From Ciborinia camelliae (lineage: Eukaryota > Ascomycota > Leotiomycetes > Helotiales > Sclerotiniaceae), in the NCBI GenBank assembly GCA_025890175.1, contig JANPYM010000003.1, forward strand, positions 1,399,795-1,463,794: a stretch of 64,000 bases of DNA, written 5' to 3'. The first letter of the stretch is position 1. Every line of letters begins with the position of its first letter. Made by a program: the position numbers and the translations under genes. The notes under the pieces were generated by a model. That model was given only the letters and a program-made list of their open reading frames with translations, was not told the origin of the DNA and made no database searches. This document shows, piece by piece, positions 13,426 to 26,247 of this stretch.

Positions 13426-13515
13426 CCCCTTCCCCTTCCCCTTCCCCTTCCCCTTCCCCTTCCCCTTCCCCTTCCCCTTCCCCTTCCCCTTCCACCTTCC
13501 ACCTTCCACCTTCCA
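13426..13515. repeat. (CCCCTT)n then (CCACCTT)n microsatellite
   Basis: About eleven perfect CCCCTT units run to about 13493 and pass into CCACCTT units. The Gly/Lys/Glu-repeat frames on the minus strand here are by-products of the repeat. Confidence 0.95.
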
Positions 13516-13859
13516 AGCACTCAATCCCAATCCCAATCCCAATCCCAATTTGAAGTAAAGGAACAAGTTTAAATAATGCATAGTATATCCATCCATCCAT
13601 CCATCCATCCGATAGTATAGTTATGTTTATAACTGGTGCGTGGCAGTAGCAGTTCTAGTCCCATCCAACTCCCATTCAACTCCCATTCCCACTCCCACTC
13701 GACAGCTCAAACTTACAATTTAGAACCTCTATTCCCTTTCCTACATCCACTCCCGTACCCTCCCCCACCAAGCCCAACCCAAAAGAAAAAGAGAAAGAAT
13801 CTCCTTAACCCCCCCTCAACCCCCCTTCTCAACTCCCCTCCCCATTCAAACCCCTCGTA

Positions 13860-13927
13860 ATCCCCAATCCCCAATTCCCAATCCCCAATCCCCAATCCCC
13901 AATTCCCAATCCCCAATNNNNNNNNNN
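13860..13927. repeat. (CCCCAAT)n repeat ending in a 10-N gap
   Basis: Heptanucleotide CCCCAAT/TTCCCAA units abut ten N bases (13918-13927), so the assembly probably collapsed or broke within the repeat. Confidence 0.95.
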
Positions 13928-14324
13928 CCCATCCCTCCCCCATCAAACATAAATCTAAAACCAAAACCAAACCTTACACTTACACCTACCTACCTACCTA
14001 CTTAGCTAGAACCAGTAGTTTAGCTCAGCTCAACTAACTAAACTAACTAACTAAACCAATTAAACTAACTAAGCAAGCAAAGCCAAAAGCGCAAGCAAAA
14101 GCACAAGCAAAAAGCCAAAACCAAAACCAAAACCCCACAAATACCTACCTTACCTAATAGATACCTACCTAGGTATTTCACACCCCACCCCCACCAAACT
14201 AAGGAAACTAACCACCTACCTTAGGTCCCTAGTACCTACCTACGTCCACGGTACGTGCGAAAATGGGACCTGAGTGAACCTCCCGACGGACCCCCAAAAA
14301 AAACTACCGACGTGCGTTATAGTG

Positions 14325-14360
14325 CACCACTGTCTGATATAGTGCCCGCAGACAGTGGTG
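14325..14360. repeat. 12-bp perfect inverted repeat (hairpin)
   Basis: CACCACTGTCTG (14325-14336) and CAGACAGTGGTG (14349-14360) are exact reverse complements around a 12-nt loop. It lies about 440 bp beyond the stop of the PH-domain gene, so it could be a terminator-like structure or a small transposon footprint. Confidence 0.8.
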
Positions 14361-14798
14361 GAGTTCACTAACATGACAACCTTATACCAACATCAATTCA
14401 TTACTGACACTCAATACATTATCACAGAAGGAGTATGAATCCAATACAGGTCAAAAGGGTTCTGAACTAATTCACATTCAAATACTCAATTGGAAAATCA
14501 ATATTCATAAGACATCAAGAAACTTTGTATTAGGTATTAAGGTTGAGGTTGGTTTGCCCTAGTGGCAGATTGCGAAAAGACAGTCTGGGTATAGGGGTAT
14601 CAATACGCAGCAGAAACCGCAAGCGCAGGCAGACCAAAACATAAAAAAACGAGGAAAAAGAGAAAGATGGACAATGTACTGCAAAATGAGAGTGGTATCA
14701 ATCAATCTTGGGGGTATTTCAAGGAGATCCGTTTTCCCGACGACAACAATAAGAAATCATTACGAAGATGCGATGCAACTTTAATGATGTGAGTTGCT

Positions 14799-16717
14799 TC
14801 ATGCGGTAGCAGAAACTTGAGTGGTAGTGGTTGGGGCAGCGACAACTGGCTCAGAAACAACTGGCTCGGTAGCAGCTGGAGCAGCCTCAGCCTCAGCCTC
14901 AGTATCGGCGGTGGCGGTGGCGGTCTCTTCATCAATCTTGTCCTCAGCCTTGGCCTCGGCAGTTGGCTCGAGTGGCTTCTCAGCAGTCTTGTCAGCCTTT
15001 GGGGATGACTTGGACTTGACAGTAGCACGGAGCTTGGCGAAAGGTGACTTTGGCTTATCAGTCTCCTCGTCACTAGTGGCGGCAGACTTATCCTTCTTGC
15101 TCAACCATGGAAGGGCGCTCTTGCGCTTGTCAGCCTTGGAAACTGGAGTCTCGGCAGCCTTGGGGGTCTCGCCGTTGGTGACTGGTGCCTCGGTGGTCTC
15201 AGCTGGGGCGGCACCATCAACATTGGCGGTCAATGGCTCAGTGGTGTCAACCGCTGGGATGACTGGAGCGTTCTCAGATACTGGTTCCTCATCCTTGGCT
15301 GGAACAACTGGGGAAACAGCTTCGGGCTCAGGTTTCTTGTGAGAGAATCTGGATTGAAGGGTACCGAAGATGCTGGTACGCTTAGTTGGGACTGGCTTCT
15401 CGGCTGGCTTCTCAACTGGGGCAGCGGCGACAACTGGTTCTTCAGCAGCTGGTGCGATAGCGGCTTCTTCGGTGGTGACAGGAGTCTCAGTAGCAACTGG
15501 TTCTTCAGCAACTGGGGCAGCAGAAGCCTCCTCGGTGGCGACGACTGGCTCCTCAGTGGATGGGGAAGCAACAACTTCATCCTTTGGTGCTTCAGTCTTC
15601 TCTTCTTTCTTTCCGAAACCTGGGATGGCACCGAAGATGGAAGTACGCTTGTCAGCCTTGCGGGAAGCAGAACGGCTCTTGCGGTCCTTCTTATCGGCCT
15701 TGAGCTCGGCCTTCTCTTCCTTGGCTTCAGTCTTGGCTTCAGCATTCTCCTCGGTTTGCTCCTCCTTGGCGGCCTCCTTTGCCTCGGCCTTGGCTTCAGT
15801 CTTCTCCTCTTTCTTTGGAGTGGCAGCACCAGAGATCAAGGCAGCGTGGCTGGTCTTGTAGGTCTCGCTCTCCTTAACGGACTCGGCCATTTCCTTAGCC
15901 TCAGTGATCTTGGTCTTCAAGGTAGCAACCCAGTTATCACGCTCGGCGGCGTTGGCAGCTTGGAAGGTGTGCTTGTGGCCTTGGGTGGTGAAGAAGAAAT
16001 CGACGGTGCCATCTTCGGAAACATCAGAAGCTTCGGACTGCAAAGTACATGTTAGAAGGCTTTCATTGAATATGTGAACGAGATGATAAAACTTACCAAG
16101 TTCAAGATACCAGCTGGGGTGGCCTTATCGGCGGCCTTCTTGCTGAAGAACAAGAGACCCTTACCAGTGTGGGATGACCAAGCGGCATTATGGTTGGCGA
16201 CATCGGGCTTTTCACCACGGAGATAGCTGGAGAGGTTCTTTTGCTCAACTGGCTCAGTTCCGAACCAGAAATGCTTCTTTTGGAAAATGAAGCTCCTATA
16301 AAAAAACCCTTGTTAGTTATTCATTCACGAAACGTGTTTAATCCAATTCCTGGCCATCTCAAAATCCACCAGCGAGCAAAAAGATAGTTGAAAACCAAAG
16401 GCGCATATTCATGTAGATAGAGATGAAGACATATTTTGGTGAGTGATAACTTACTTGAGTAAACCTGGAGCCTTGTAACCTAAAACTCCCTCCTCAACAG
16501 GTGTAACCTCCTTAGCGGCTGGTGCGGCATCAGTGGTGGTCTCTTCAGTTGGCTCCTCAACAACTGCTGGTGTTTCGGTAGCTGGCTCAGTTGCAGCAAC
16601 TGGCTCCTCGATCTTTGTCTCGGCGACAGGCTCAACAACTGGTGCTTCAGTGGTGGTGGTTTCTGGAGCGGGAGCTGCGACTTGCTCCTCGACGACGGGG
16701 TTTTGAACTTCAGACAT
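14799..16717 (-). CDS. PH-domain protein with long Ala/Glu/Lys-rich tail
   Basis: Predicted 566-residue protein from three exons: 16717-16455, 16295-16097, 16037-14799; introns 16454-16296 and 16096-16038 are GT-AG. The N-terminus (residues 1-75) is Pro/Val/Thr/Glu-rich. Then EEGVLGYKAPGLLK leads into a pleckstrin-homology-like fold (about 76-195) with FQKKHFWFGTEPV, YLRGEKPDVANHNAAW, TGKGLLFFSKKA and the closing helix AANAAERDNWVATL. This pattern fits a fungal PH family that, as I recall, includes the meiotically upregulated Mug-type proteins. The remaining 370 residues are low-complexity with repeated basic motifs (KRTSIFGAIPGFGKK, KRTSIFGTLQSRFSHKK, KRKSALPWLSKKDK). PH domains usually bind phosphoinositides at membranes; that role is inferred here. 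The long antisense Ser/Ala frames over this gene are shadows. Confidence 0.85.
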
Positions 16718-19700
16718 TTTGAAATAAAAAAATCAAATGAATCAAATAAATATCCTTTTGTTGTGATGATAGATGATAATGGAGAACTTGATGTTGTTGA
16801 TGGCGCAAGTTTCCCTTTTGAGTTGTTGAATGAGGTAAACAAAGGAAGATTTCTTTCAAATGGAAGAAGTTGTGGCAAGAAAGGTTATTAAGATAAGATA
16901 CGTAAGTCACAAGTGTGAGGAGAGAAGGAAGGAAGGAAGTGAAGAGAATTTTTTTTTCTTCTTGTCCTTGATGGGCAGATTTGCTTTTATTACTTTAATT
17001 TGATACTATGAGTTGCAAGGGCGTTAAGACTAGAGGACTAGCGAAATGAGCAAAATGAGGTAGGCACGGTAGGCACGGTAACTACTTTAAGGCCATAGGC
17101 TAGAATTAAGAAAACATTGACCATCCCATCCATTCCATCCCGGTCCATTTAAAAAGGGCGCAAGGACCATCATCGGGATCCACATAAAATATGGTACTAT
17201 GGAATGGATCAGTGGATGTGATAGGTCGGACTCAGGACTGCCGTATAAAAAAGATTAAAGTGAGTGGCTCGTGTGGCTCGAGTGGGTGGCTCGAGTATAT
17301 AGGGTACGTATCAATGTATCATAAAGGTTCCATCCATTCACACCCGCACCTTGGGATCCAACATAGAACTTATTATGATGATGGATGGTAGGTAGTAGGT
17401 ATTATGATATGGGTGAACGGAGACCCAGCCATCATTCTGTTTGATTTTATATCTATCATATGATTCCATTCAGAAAGCGCATTTCAACAAAGGAAATCGT
17501 TGGTGAATGCATATAATCAATCTACTTATTATTAGGTGGCATGTATGTAGGTATGTATTACACTGGGCACACTGTACAGTCAATGCCTCCTCTCTCTTCT
17601 ACACACACACCACTTCTCAATCTCTTTTATTTAATGATTCAATAATGTTATTGATCCCTTTGAATGAAACCCAGATATATAAAATGGGTCTCAAATTATC
17701 AAAGTGGATTGGATTTCACTTTTATCTTCACTCCCAATAATAATGATGATATGAAATTTGAATGGATGAAATTATTGGATGGGAATCATTGATTTTCATG
17801 GATAGTTTCATGGATATCCATATGTTCATATATACTAGGTAGATACAAATCGTATTAAATCAATTAACTTCCCGATTGTATTGCCACCCAAAGAAATATC
17901 ATGACCCCTCTCCTGTTCATACCTACCTACCACCTCCTCATATTCTGGTGTGTCAGAAAGGTCTTCGACGAAGTTCTATCCATTTGTTCCATGGTTGGTT
18001 TCTTTCCCGTCATCTCAATATCAAATCTTCAATCTTGAAATTGATATTATCCTTAGACCTAATAGCAGCACGCTCACTCATCATTTCCTCAGATCACTCC
18101 ACCCCATAGGTAGGTACCGATACCAAATTCCAATCCACCCAACATCGATCCACCGTCCAGAATTTCATGGATAGATTAATCACCAAGAAAAGATGTACCG
18201 ACTAATCTAATATGTCAAAGTAGTGTGGTGTTAGTGTATACAATAGATTATGCCGGCGCATAATGAGTTTCATCGACAACCTTAAGAGTGGGCAACAACA
18301 TAAAATATCCCAGAAATCCTCTCACCAACTGGCAGACTACCAGGGAAGACCATTTCCGACATGTTACACCTTACCTTAACCTAACATGCCATAATACTTT
18401 AAACTTTCTTCCTCGGCCTCATCATCTTCATCTACGTATCTACTACGGCTTGTGACGGCTACCTTTACCTCGATTGTATATCGTAAACACGCCAAACATA
18501 ATAATAAAACACAGTTATACGTACCATCCATCACATTTTCACATCACTCCCACAAAAATTCCAAATAATCCGCAGAAGAAAAAGAGGGAGAAAAAAAAAA
18601 GAACACCAACCCAAAGAAGGCACTCCGTATCGGAGCGTATTTTCTCACTTCTCACTCCTCACACAACTTCACAAGGTATTTATGCTCGCATGATCAATAT
18701 GGTAGGGCGATCTTGGCTTTGGTCTTACCTGAATGCCGATGATGTGTTGGATGTGTGGCTTCTCTGCCCATGGCCCATCATCCCCCCCCTTTCCTTTCCA
18801 ATTGGTTCCAGCTGCTGCAAACCGTTTCTTCCCTTTCTTCCCATCAAAACCAATAGAAGATTCATGTATGTCCACCTTCATCAATATCTCAAACCTATTC
18901 AATCTGCTACAAGTTACATCAATCAGGACTAATCAAAAAAGTTACCCGTTACGTTACTTTCTTACTTACCTTACCTTACCTTACCTTGCCTAGATAGTTG
19001 GTCCTGCAGGTGCATAAAAAGACAAATAGATCACAAATCGATCATAGATACTCATAATATAGTAGTTCGTTCACCACCTGGGCAAATCGATGCCCATACA
19101 TTCATTGCCCACCTACCCAGGTGCTTAGGTTTCTTTCTTTCTTCCTTTCTTTCCCAAACCTTCACACTTTTGTTCACATGGTCAGAACGCCATGCCATGA
19201 GATGAGCTCAGAGCACACCAATCCCAAAGCTCACCCTCACCCTCCTCCTCCTATTTGGTATCCACATCCCATTTCCCAAAGACCCCTTGTACCGCGAAAA
19301 GAACAGGACCCTCCACTCTTCGCTCTCTTAGCTTGCTCTTTCTTAGCTTCTTAAAGTTAGATGTGTAGGTACCTACCTACATACCTGGCCCCTCTTCCTC
19401 TGAAAACGAATCTTGGAACCTTCAATCAAATAGTAATAATAGTACATATTATTATGGTAAGTTAAGTTCAAAGTTGGGTGGGTATGGATCCGTGGATTCT
19501 CTTTTGCTTCTCTTCTCTTCTCTTCTCTTTCCCCCTTCTAATAAGTTCTTTTCCACTAGCGGCCCCTCCTTCCCCCTTTCCTGCACAAATTATTACAATC
19601 TGGGTCTGACTTGACTTGACTTGACTTGACTCTGTCTGTGACTCCTCATCCTTTCCTGTCCTGTCATGTATGTACTACGTAACCTACGTACATCCATACC

Positions 19701-20737
19701 TAGTATCCATATCAAGAGAAGCTTTTTTGGTAGCTGCATGCTGCATACTCTACTGCATGTACGTATGTATGTATGTTGTCAAAATAGCTTACAGTACATA
19801 CATACATACCTACATACCTACATATAGACGGCAGGCAGGCATAAATGTGTCATACATGTACAGTACGATATTTAAATATAGCTTATCTGACTGTAACTAA
19901 GGAAGGAATACATTGATTGATACGGAGGAGCTACCTAGGTAGTATTTCTTCATGCAGATTTTCTTTTCTGGTTGTTCATAATTTTTTCATATCTACTAGG
20001 TACATACGTATCCTACTATAGTAATAAATAAAATAGGTAATTATGTTAGTATTATACATATTTCTGAAATCATCTACCTAAAGAAACCCGAGGAGTCAGT
20101 TAGGTATTCTGGAAATTCACCCCCCAATTTTTTTTTGGTTTTTGTGGACAACCTAACCCAAATTCCATCCACCACCTAGATAAATGCCTAATAAATATAA
20201 ATCTTCATCCACCCATCCATCCACCTACAAGATTGATTCTATTCATTCATTCATCCATCCATTTATTCAATCATTCAATCAACAGATTGAGAATTTACAC
20301 AGGAATCTAGGAATCTCAGAGTCTATAGCACAAGGACAGATAAGAAAAGCTTCGACATTATTACCTATTATTGACATTTAAATACTATATGAAAAAAAAA
20401 CGATCATCAAATCCCAATTTTAATTTATATAATACCTACCTACCTATCTATTACCAGTATGTAAATCCTCAACACTTTTTTCTTTTCTTCTTTTATGGTC
20501 ATGGTTATAGTCCTGGGTATATACGGAGTAGATAAGCTCAGGCAGGGCTGTAGGATGATATTGGTAGCGGTTGGAACTTGGAACTTGGAATACCTACTCA
20601 TCAGTAAAGATGATTGAGGGAACTCGTAGGGCTGGCTTCTTTGGGAAATGTCTTCTTGACCTTGGGGGAGAGTATTGTATTAGGTATGTATGTATAGAGT
20701 ATACGTAGGTAACTGAAGGGAGGTATATAGATATCAA

Positions 20738-20892
20738 GATTGATGTTAAGAGATGAGATTGATGTTAAGAGATGAGATTGATGTTAAGAGATGAGATTGA
20801 TGTTAAGAGATGAGATTGATGTTAAGAGATGAGATTGATGTTAAGAGATGAGATTGATGTTAAGAGATGAGATTGATGTTAAGAGATGAGAT
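20738..20892. repeat. 19-bp minisatellite, about 8 copies
   Basis: Unit GAGATTGATGTTAAGAGAT is repeated head to tail with almost no differences, so expansion was recent. Confidence 0.95.
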
Positions 20893-20954
20893 TGATTGAT
20901 TGATTGTTGATTGATTGTTGATTGATTGATTGATTGATTGATTGCTTGCTTGGG

Positions 20955-21044
<90 letters not shown>

Positions 21045-21060
21045 ATTGATTGATTGATTA
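20893..21060. repeat. (GATT)n / (GCTT)n compound microsatellite
   Basis: Alternating blocks of GATT and GCTT tetranucleotides, including an uninterrupted GCTT run of about a dozen units (20996-21042). It follows directly on the 19-bp minisatellite. Confidence 0.95.
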
Positions 21061-24000
21061 TCTATATAAGGTATCCAATGTTCATATTGGATTGAAGACT
21101 TCTTGATCTAGGCGATAGAAAGATGGATGAGATGAAAAGACCCTTTTTAGAATATTATTATGTTCTTGTTGTATTTTGATGATGAGTAGGTATTAAGCCA
21201 AACATATTACAGAACAATAAGTAAGATATTTTTCTTCCATCATAAGTAATCTTCTCTTATGATTCATCCAGAGTCTTTCAATGTTTCAACTTTCTTCCAA
21301 TGTTCCACTCTAACCCAGGTAGATACAGACGTCTTAGCCAAACCATCTACCTACTATCTACCTACATTCCTAAAACCAAAATCATTAATCAACCAACCAA
21401 CCAACCCATTCCATATAAATCTTGCTATAATATAAGTTATAACCTCATAAGTAACCTTATAAATCATAAATCATAACATTCCCCTACCTAGGTACCTGCC
21501 TACCTCCCTCCACATTCAACAACCTTCAAAAGCCTAAACTTCACCAAGTCAACCCAAATCAAACCAACCAACCAACCAAAAGCTGACTGGCTCACTGCAA
21601 TAGAACTTTCAAGTCAAAATTCCCTCCTGTCTGTATCCATCCAATAATCCATCTGACTCCTGGACCTCTCAAAACTTCCTAGACAGGTTATCCATATGTG
21701 TTTCACATTCTCATTATCTCATTATCGATGAGAACGAGATAAATAGTGTGTGTTGATTGATTGATGCCCAGTCATTTATCTACCTAGGTATTCATGATCC
21801 ATCTGGATTCTAGGTAGATTGATATTTAATTGATATTTTATTGATTATTGGAGGGTTTTTTGGGGGGGGGGGGATTTGTAGATTGGTATTTAGGTAGATA
21901 GAAGGTAGATGCTTAGGTATTGCTTAGTATTTACCAACATCCGTGGTACAAACTGGGTAAGTAGGTAGGTAAGGTTACAATATCCCAACATCCCCAATAT
22001 CAAAAATGAAAATGACATCCGATCTGATGATCAAATAGGAAGAGGAAAGAAGAGGAAAGGATTCCCCATTATCAGTACCTACCTACCTCCCTCCCTACCT
22101 ACCTAGGTACTAAATTACAATCATACCTCCTTGACTTATATTACTAATTATCCCCTATTGATATACCTGATATCCATCTCTTGAAGAACATCCAAATACC
22201 TACAAATAGATAGATACTGCAAGTGTAGATTACTATCTACGTAGTAGCTACCTACACAAAGTCCGATGACAACCTTGGGCATGATGAGTTGATTCCTTAC
22301 CTACCTACCTATGATAAGATATAAGGTAATGAATGAATGGTACCTACCTACTTGAGGATAATACCGTAACCACTTTTTTTTTCCAAGGTTGATATTTCAA
22401 TTCTAATTAGGTAGGTATTTACTGTATAATACGATACAGGAGGAGAATAGGAATCCTACCGAATATCGAATCTCGAATCTCGATCGATCTTTCGAAACTC
22501 TATACTCCCAGAGGTATATACCTACTACTAGGTACCTATTTATATATATATATAAATCTTCCACCTCACCCACCTCGGACCTCCTCACAACCTGTATTCC
22601 TCTCCTGGCCCTTCTCACAACCTACCTAGGTACCTAGGTAGGTACGTACATGCACCCAAGTCTTCGAAATTCAAAATTCGAAATTCAAAATCTGAAATGA
22701 ATCCGATGTCTTTGATCGGGACTCGGGATTCGGGACTCGGGACTTGGGACTCGGGACTCGGGATTCGGAACTCGGGACTTGGGACTCTGTTTGTCCTGGT
22801 GAGAAATCCATTAGGATGGAGAGCTAGCTGTGGTGGCTTCGAGTGACTTCGGAGGTAGGGTGGGGAGGGGAAGGGAGGGGAGGAGAGGTGTCGAAAATTG
22901 AAGGAGGAAGGAAGGAAGGAAGGATGGATGGATGGATGGATGGATGTATCGACTTTGGAGGTAGGGTTCCTATGATCGCTAATTAGGTACCTAGGTGGAG
23001 GATAGGTAGGTTGACTGCTACACCGAGAGTTGGTGTTTATATATATGGCTGGGGAATCGGGATGAGTTCGTTTGTAACTTTATACATACATTAGGTAGGT
23101 AGGTAGGTACCTAGGTAGTATGTATGTACTGTAAGTTGTATTGTGTTGTGTTGTGTTGTATTACTGATGAATGAATGAATGGTCCTGTCAATTGTAATTC
23201 ATCGCGGGGCTTCTAGGTGCGGGAGGGAAGAAGGAAGGGAGGTAGTTGGTATTTTACGGCATGGCGTGCTACTCTTTTTTGTCTGTATATAGGGTGATGA
23301 GTACCTCGGTAGCGATGAGATTCATAACACCTATCTACCTAGGTAAGTTACCTCAATCGGCTGTACATATAAATTCTTCTCTTCTTTTCTTTTCATCTCT
23401 CAACCTCTCAAGATACCCAAGAAAGCGGGAGGGGGGCACGACAATCAAATAAGTTACTACTTATTATAATCGAGGTTATGCAAGATGCAAAAATACCTAG
23501 ATAGTTGCATCGTCGTATATTCGCGCTTCATAAGCGGGAATGAGGGAATGGGGATATGGGCTGGATGGTGGGCGGGGATGGTGATATGATGTTGTATGCT
23601 TGAAGGAAGTATGTGGGTGGTATGGTGGGTGAATGATTTAGGTACTCGCTATTTAAATGAAGGAAGGTTAGGTAAGCTCAAAACCTGTTGATTAGTGGGT
23701 TGAATTTGTGATTTTTATATGGGACGGGATGGGATGGGATGGTATGAGATGAGATGAGAGGAAGTGAAGTGAAGGTTATTGTCGAAATATCCTTTTTGAA
23801 GCTTGATTCACTATAGGTCCATGTTGATTCGATGAGATGATTCTGTTCTTCTCATTGCTCCTATTTTATTCATTCTTTTCTGGGTGTAATCTTAACTTGT
23901 ATATTGTTTAATTACGGTTATTGCGGCATATTTGTACAAAGCTTGTACCTGATTGATGTTGATGAGATTGCTATTTCTTTGTATTTTTTCAATGTCTGTG

Positions 24001-26247
24001 TAAGCTGGGATTATCATCTATTTGGATGGTATTTAAATTTATATCCTATTGATGTGTGGGTGTACTTTTGTTTGCATCTATAGTAATAGATGAGTTTCTA
24101 TAACAAAGTCTAGAAGAATTGAAAGATATTTTAGAACATATCACTCATTACCTATGATACATTAGTATCATTGAAATTCCCATCATCAATATTCACTGCT
24201 CTCATCTTAACTATTATTGTTTACACCATCATCACAACTCTTACCCATGTTTGAATCTTCTTGCTACTTGCATCCTTCTACACTCTCATTTCTATGTATT
24301 ATATATAGAAAGATGTTACTTGATGAAAAGACCTGATGAGTCTACTTTTATTTCTGCCATCTCTTCACTGGTTCATCGCGTGGTCTGCATTTGAAGTTCA
24401 CCTTCCATGCAAAAATAGTTCTTAATTGCTTCACTTCTGAAACCAGGTACAGGATGTGTCATAGTCACAAAGTGAATATTGCTTCCCGTCCTGTACTACC
24501 TAGGTACCTTAGTAGCCTCCTGAGTCATTATGCTTCCCGACCCGAATGATGCCTTTCAAATTTCCTTGGTCAAAATGACAGATATTAGTTCACATCTCAT
24601 AATAGTTGGGAAAGGACTTTAGGTTTCGGTCTTTGTTGAAAATCCAATAATTAGATAATCATTAGGCAGAGATTTGCAATAACAGTCAAAGATCCAAAGT
24701 TTATATGAAGTGAATCTCCTTGTTGGGTTTTGATTTCAAAATTCTTGAGGGGACTGACATCAAAATACATCCCCCCCCTCCAGATGTTCAATGATATTGA
24801 ATTTATTTTCCCAGATATTGAATATTTTGTAAGGCTGATATCAAAGTTCTTTTTTCTCCTCTTGTTTGAAATTGTTGGTGAATCTTTATATCGTAATGGA
24901 CTTGTAACTGTGATTTCATTTGGTTTTTTTTCTTCACCTTTGAAAAAGAGTTAGTCTTGGTGGTTCTTGACTGAACTCTCCACTGGTCTGGATTCACCTG
25001 AGTAGATCTTTCACATTGAACAGTATTCAATTCAACCCCGCCCCCCCTCCATTTCCCCCTCTATTTTTCCACTAGTAGACTGCCGAACTTTTCCCTTTCG
25101 GATGGATGACCTGACATCTGAGTCACTTCGACCTTTGATCTCCCTCCACCTTCCGACCCCCTCAGAAAGCAGGTGAATCTGTAGGGCAGGTTTAGCTTCA
25201 TTTTAGTGCTTGGGAGTAGCATAAAAAGGCATCACTTCGTAGCTTGATACAACTCAGAGCATCTTCTTCAACCCACTTGCAGTTCAGTTTTCTCCATCCT
25301 CCGACCTCCATCCTCCGACCTCCATCCTCTAACCTCCATTCTCAGACTTCTTACTTCCACCTTCCACCTTCAAACCTTGATCCTCCATACTCTCCCTTTT
25401 AGATACTTACAAGCTCTCTATTACTTCTGCATCCCCTTGAGCTTGCTTTCCATCTTTGTCAATATTTTCTAGCAAAAGCTGATACAGATTTTCGCCTTTA
25501 AGAGAGTTCTTTTACCTTTCTTAGTTTTCTTCCTTTTTCTCAAATCTGGAACTGGAATCTATTCCTATCCTATAAAGATATCCTACTATCTTCTACGGGA
25601 AACACTCTTGCTTCTTGAGAAAACCCCTTCTCCAGAAGACATACAGATTTGTAAGTGCTCTCAAGATATACCTTCTCAAACCCCCCTTCTGCCATCCCCC
25701 TCCTCCTCAAGCAGTTTCTCTTCCTTCAAACCCCCCTTCTGTCATTCCCCTCCTCCTCAAGCAGTTACTCTTCCTTTTGAGAGCTTGGAAAGAACCCACA
25801 GTCTTCAAAATAACTTTCCCAAACTACTGCCATGTCATTACCCCGCACTTCAATAACCTTCCAGTCAATCTTTACAATGTCGAAATTTGATGCTAATAAC
25901 CTTCATAGGCTGTGTCACCTAGAGCACTTATCATTCCTGTGCATCTCTTCGACTAATCTTGCCTGATATTTCAAGCATTTTTCACCGATCAAATTGCAAC
26001 TCCTTTGCATTACATAGATTGAAATTCAGAGTGCCTGTAAGTTGTCATCCAGATTTGCTTGTTCTTCAACTACATTCCCTATCATATGCATTTTACTTCC
26101 CTTTCATAGAGTTGACTTTCTTTACATGAGATTGATCATGTATCTTATCCCTCACTCACTCTTACCTTCCATCGATTCATATCTATTCATATCTATTCAA
26201 GTAAATTATATTCTGACATTCTCTAGACTTTCGAAACGTTGATCATC

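Larger units (their letters stand above)
10021..14798. other. Non-coding stretch, simple repeats and a sequence gap
   Basis: No gene with family features was found; the short frames around 10384-11680 and 11949-12182 look accidental. The second half is dominated by microsatellites, polypyrimidine tracts, (CCTAC)n and CTAACTAA runs (13980-14060). A 10-N assembly gap sits at 13918-13927. Confidence 0.6.
16718..26247. other. Gene desert with microsatellites and a probable long 5' leader at the end
   Basis: No supported gene in about 9.5 kb. The sequence is rich in CCTACCTAGGTAGG-like motifs (21486-21505, 22085-22112, 22620-22650, 23092-23120), pyrimidine tracts, ATCC/GATT repeats and a 10-bp GGGACTCGGG-type repeat (22718-22790). 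From about 25200 it becomes CT-rich. ATAAAAAGGC (near 25221) could be a TATA-like promoter of the gene at 26248. A 50-bp tandem duplication (25677 and 25727) and a possible leader intron donor GTAAGT (25651) lie there. Confidence 0.55.

Noticed and set aside
13329..13608. Gly/Lys/Glu repeat proteins on the minus strand
   Set aside because: They come from the (CCCCTT)n microsatellite.
14817..16055. Plus-strand Ser/Ala/Leu-rich frames up to 238 codons
   Set aside because: Antisense shadows of the Ala/Glu/Lys-rich PH-domain protein, whose exons and splice sites are consistent.
18474..18932. 152-codon plus-strand frame in the gene desert
   Set aside because: Low-complexity basic and Ser/Pro-rich translation with no family feature and no supporting splice or promoter context.
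20738..21060. Possible CRISPR-like array
   Set aside because: The 19-bp units are contiguous without unique spacers, in eukaryotic DNA; it is a minisatellite.
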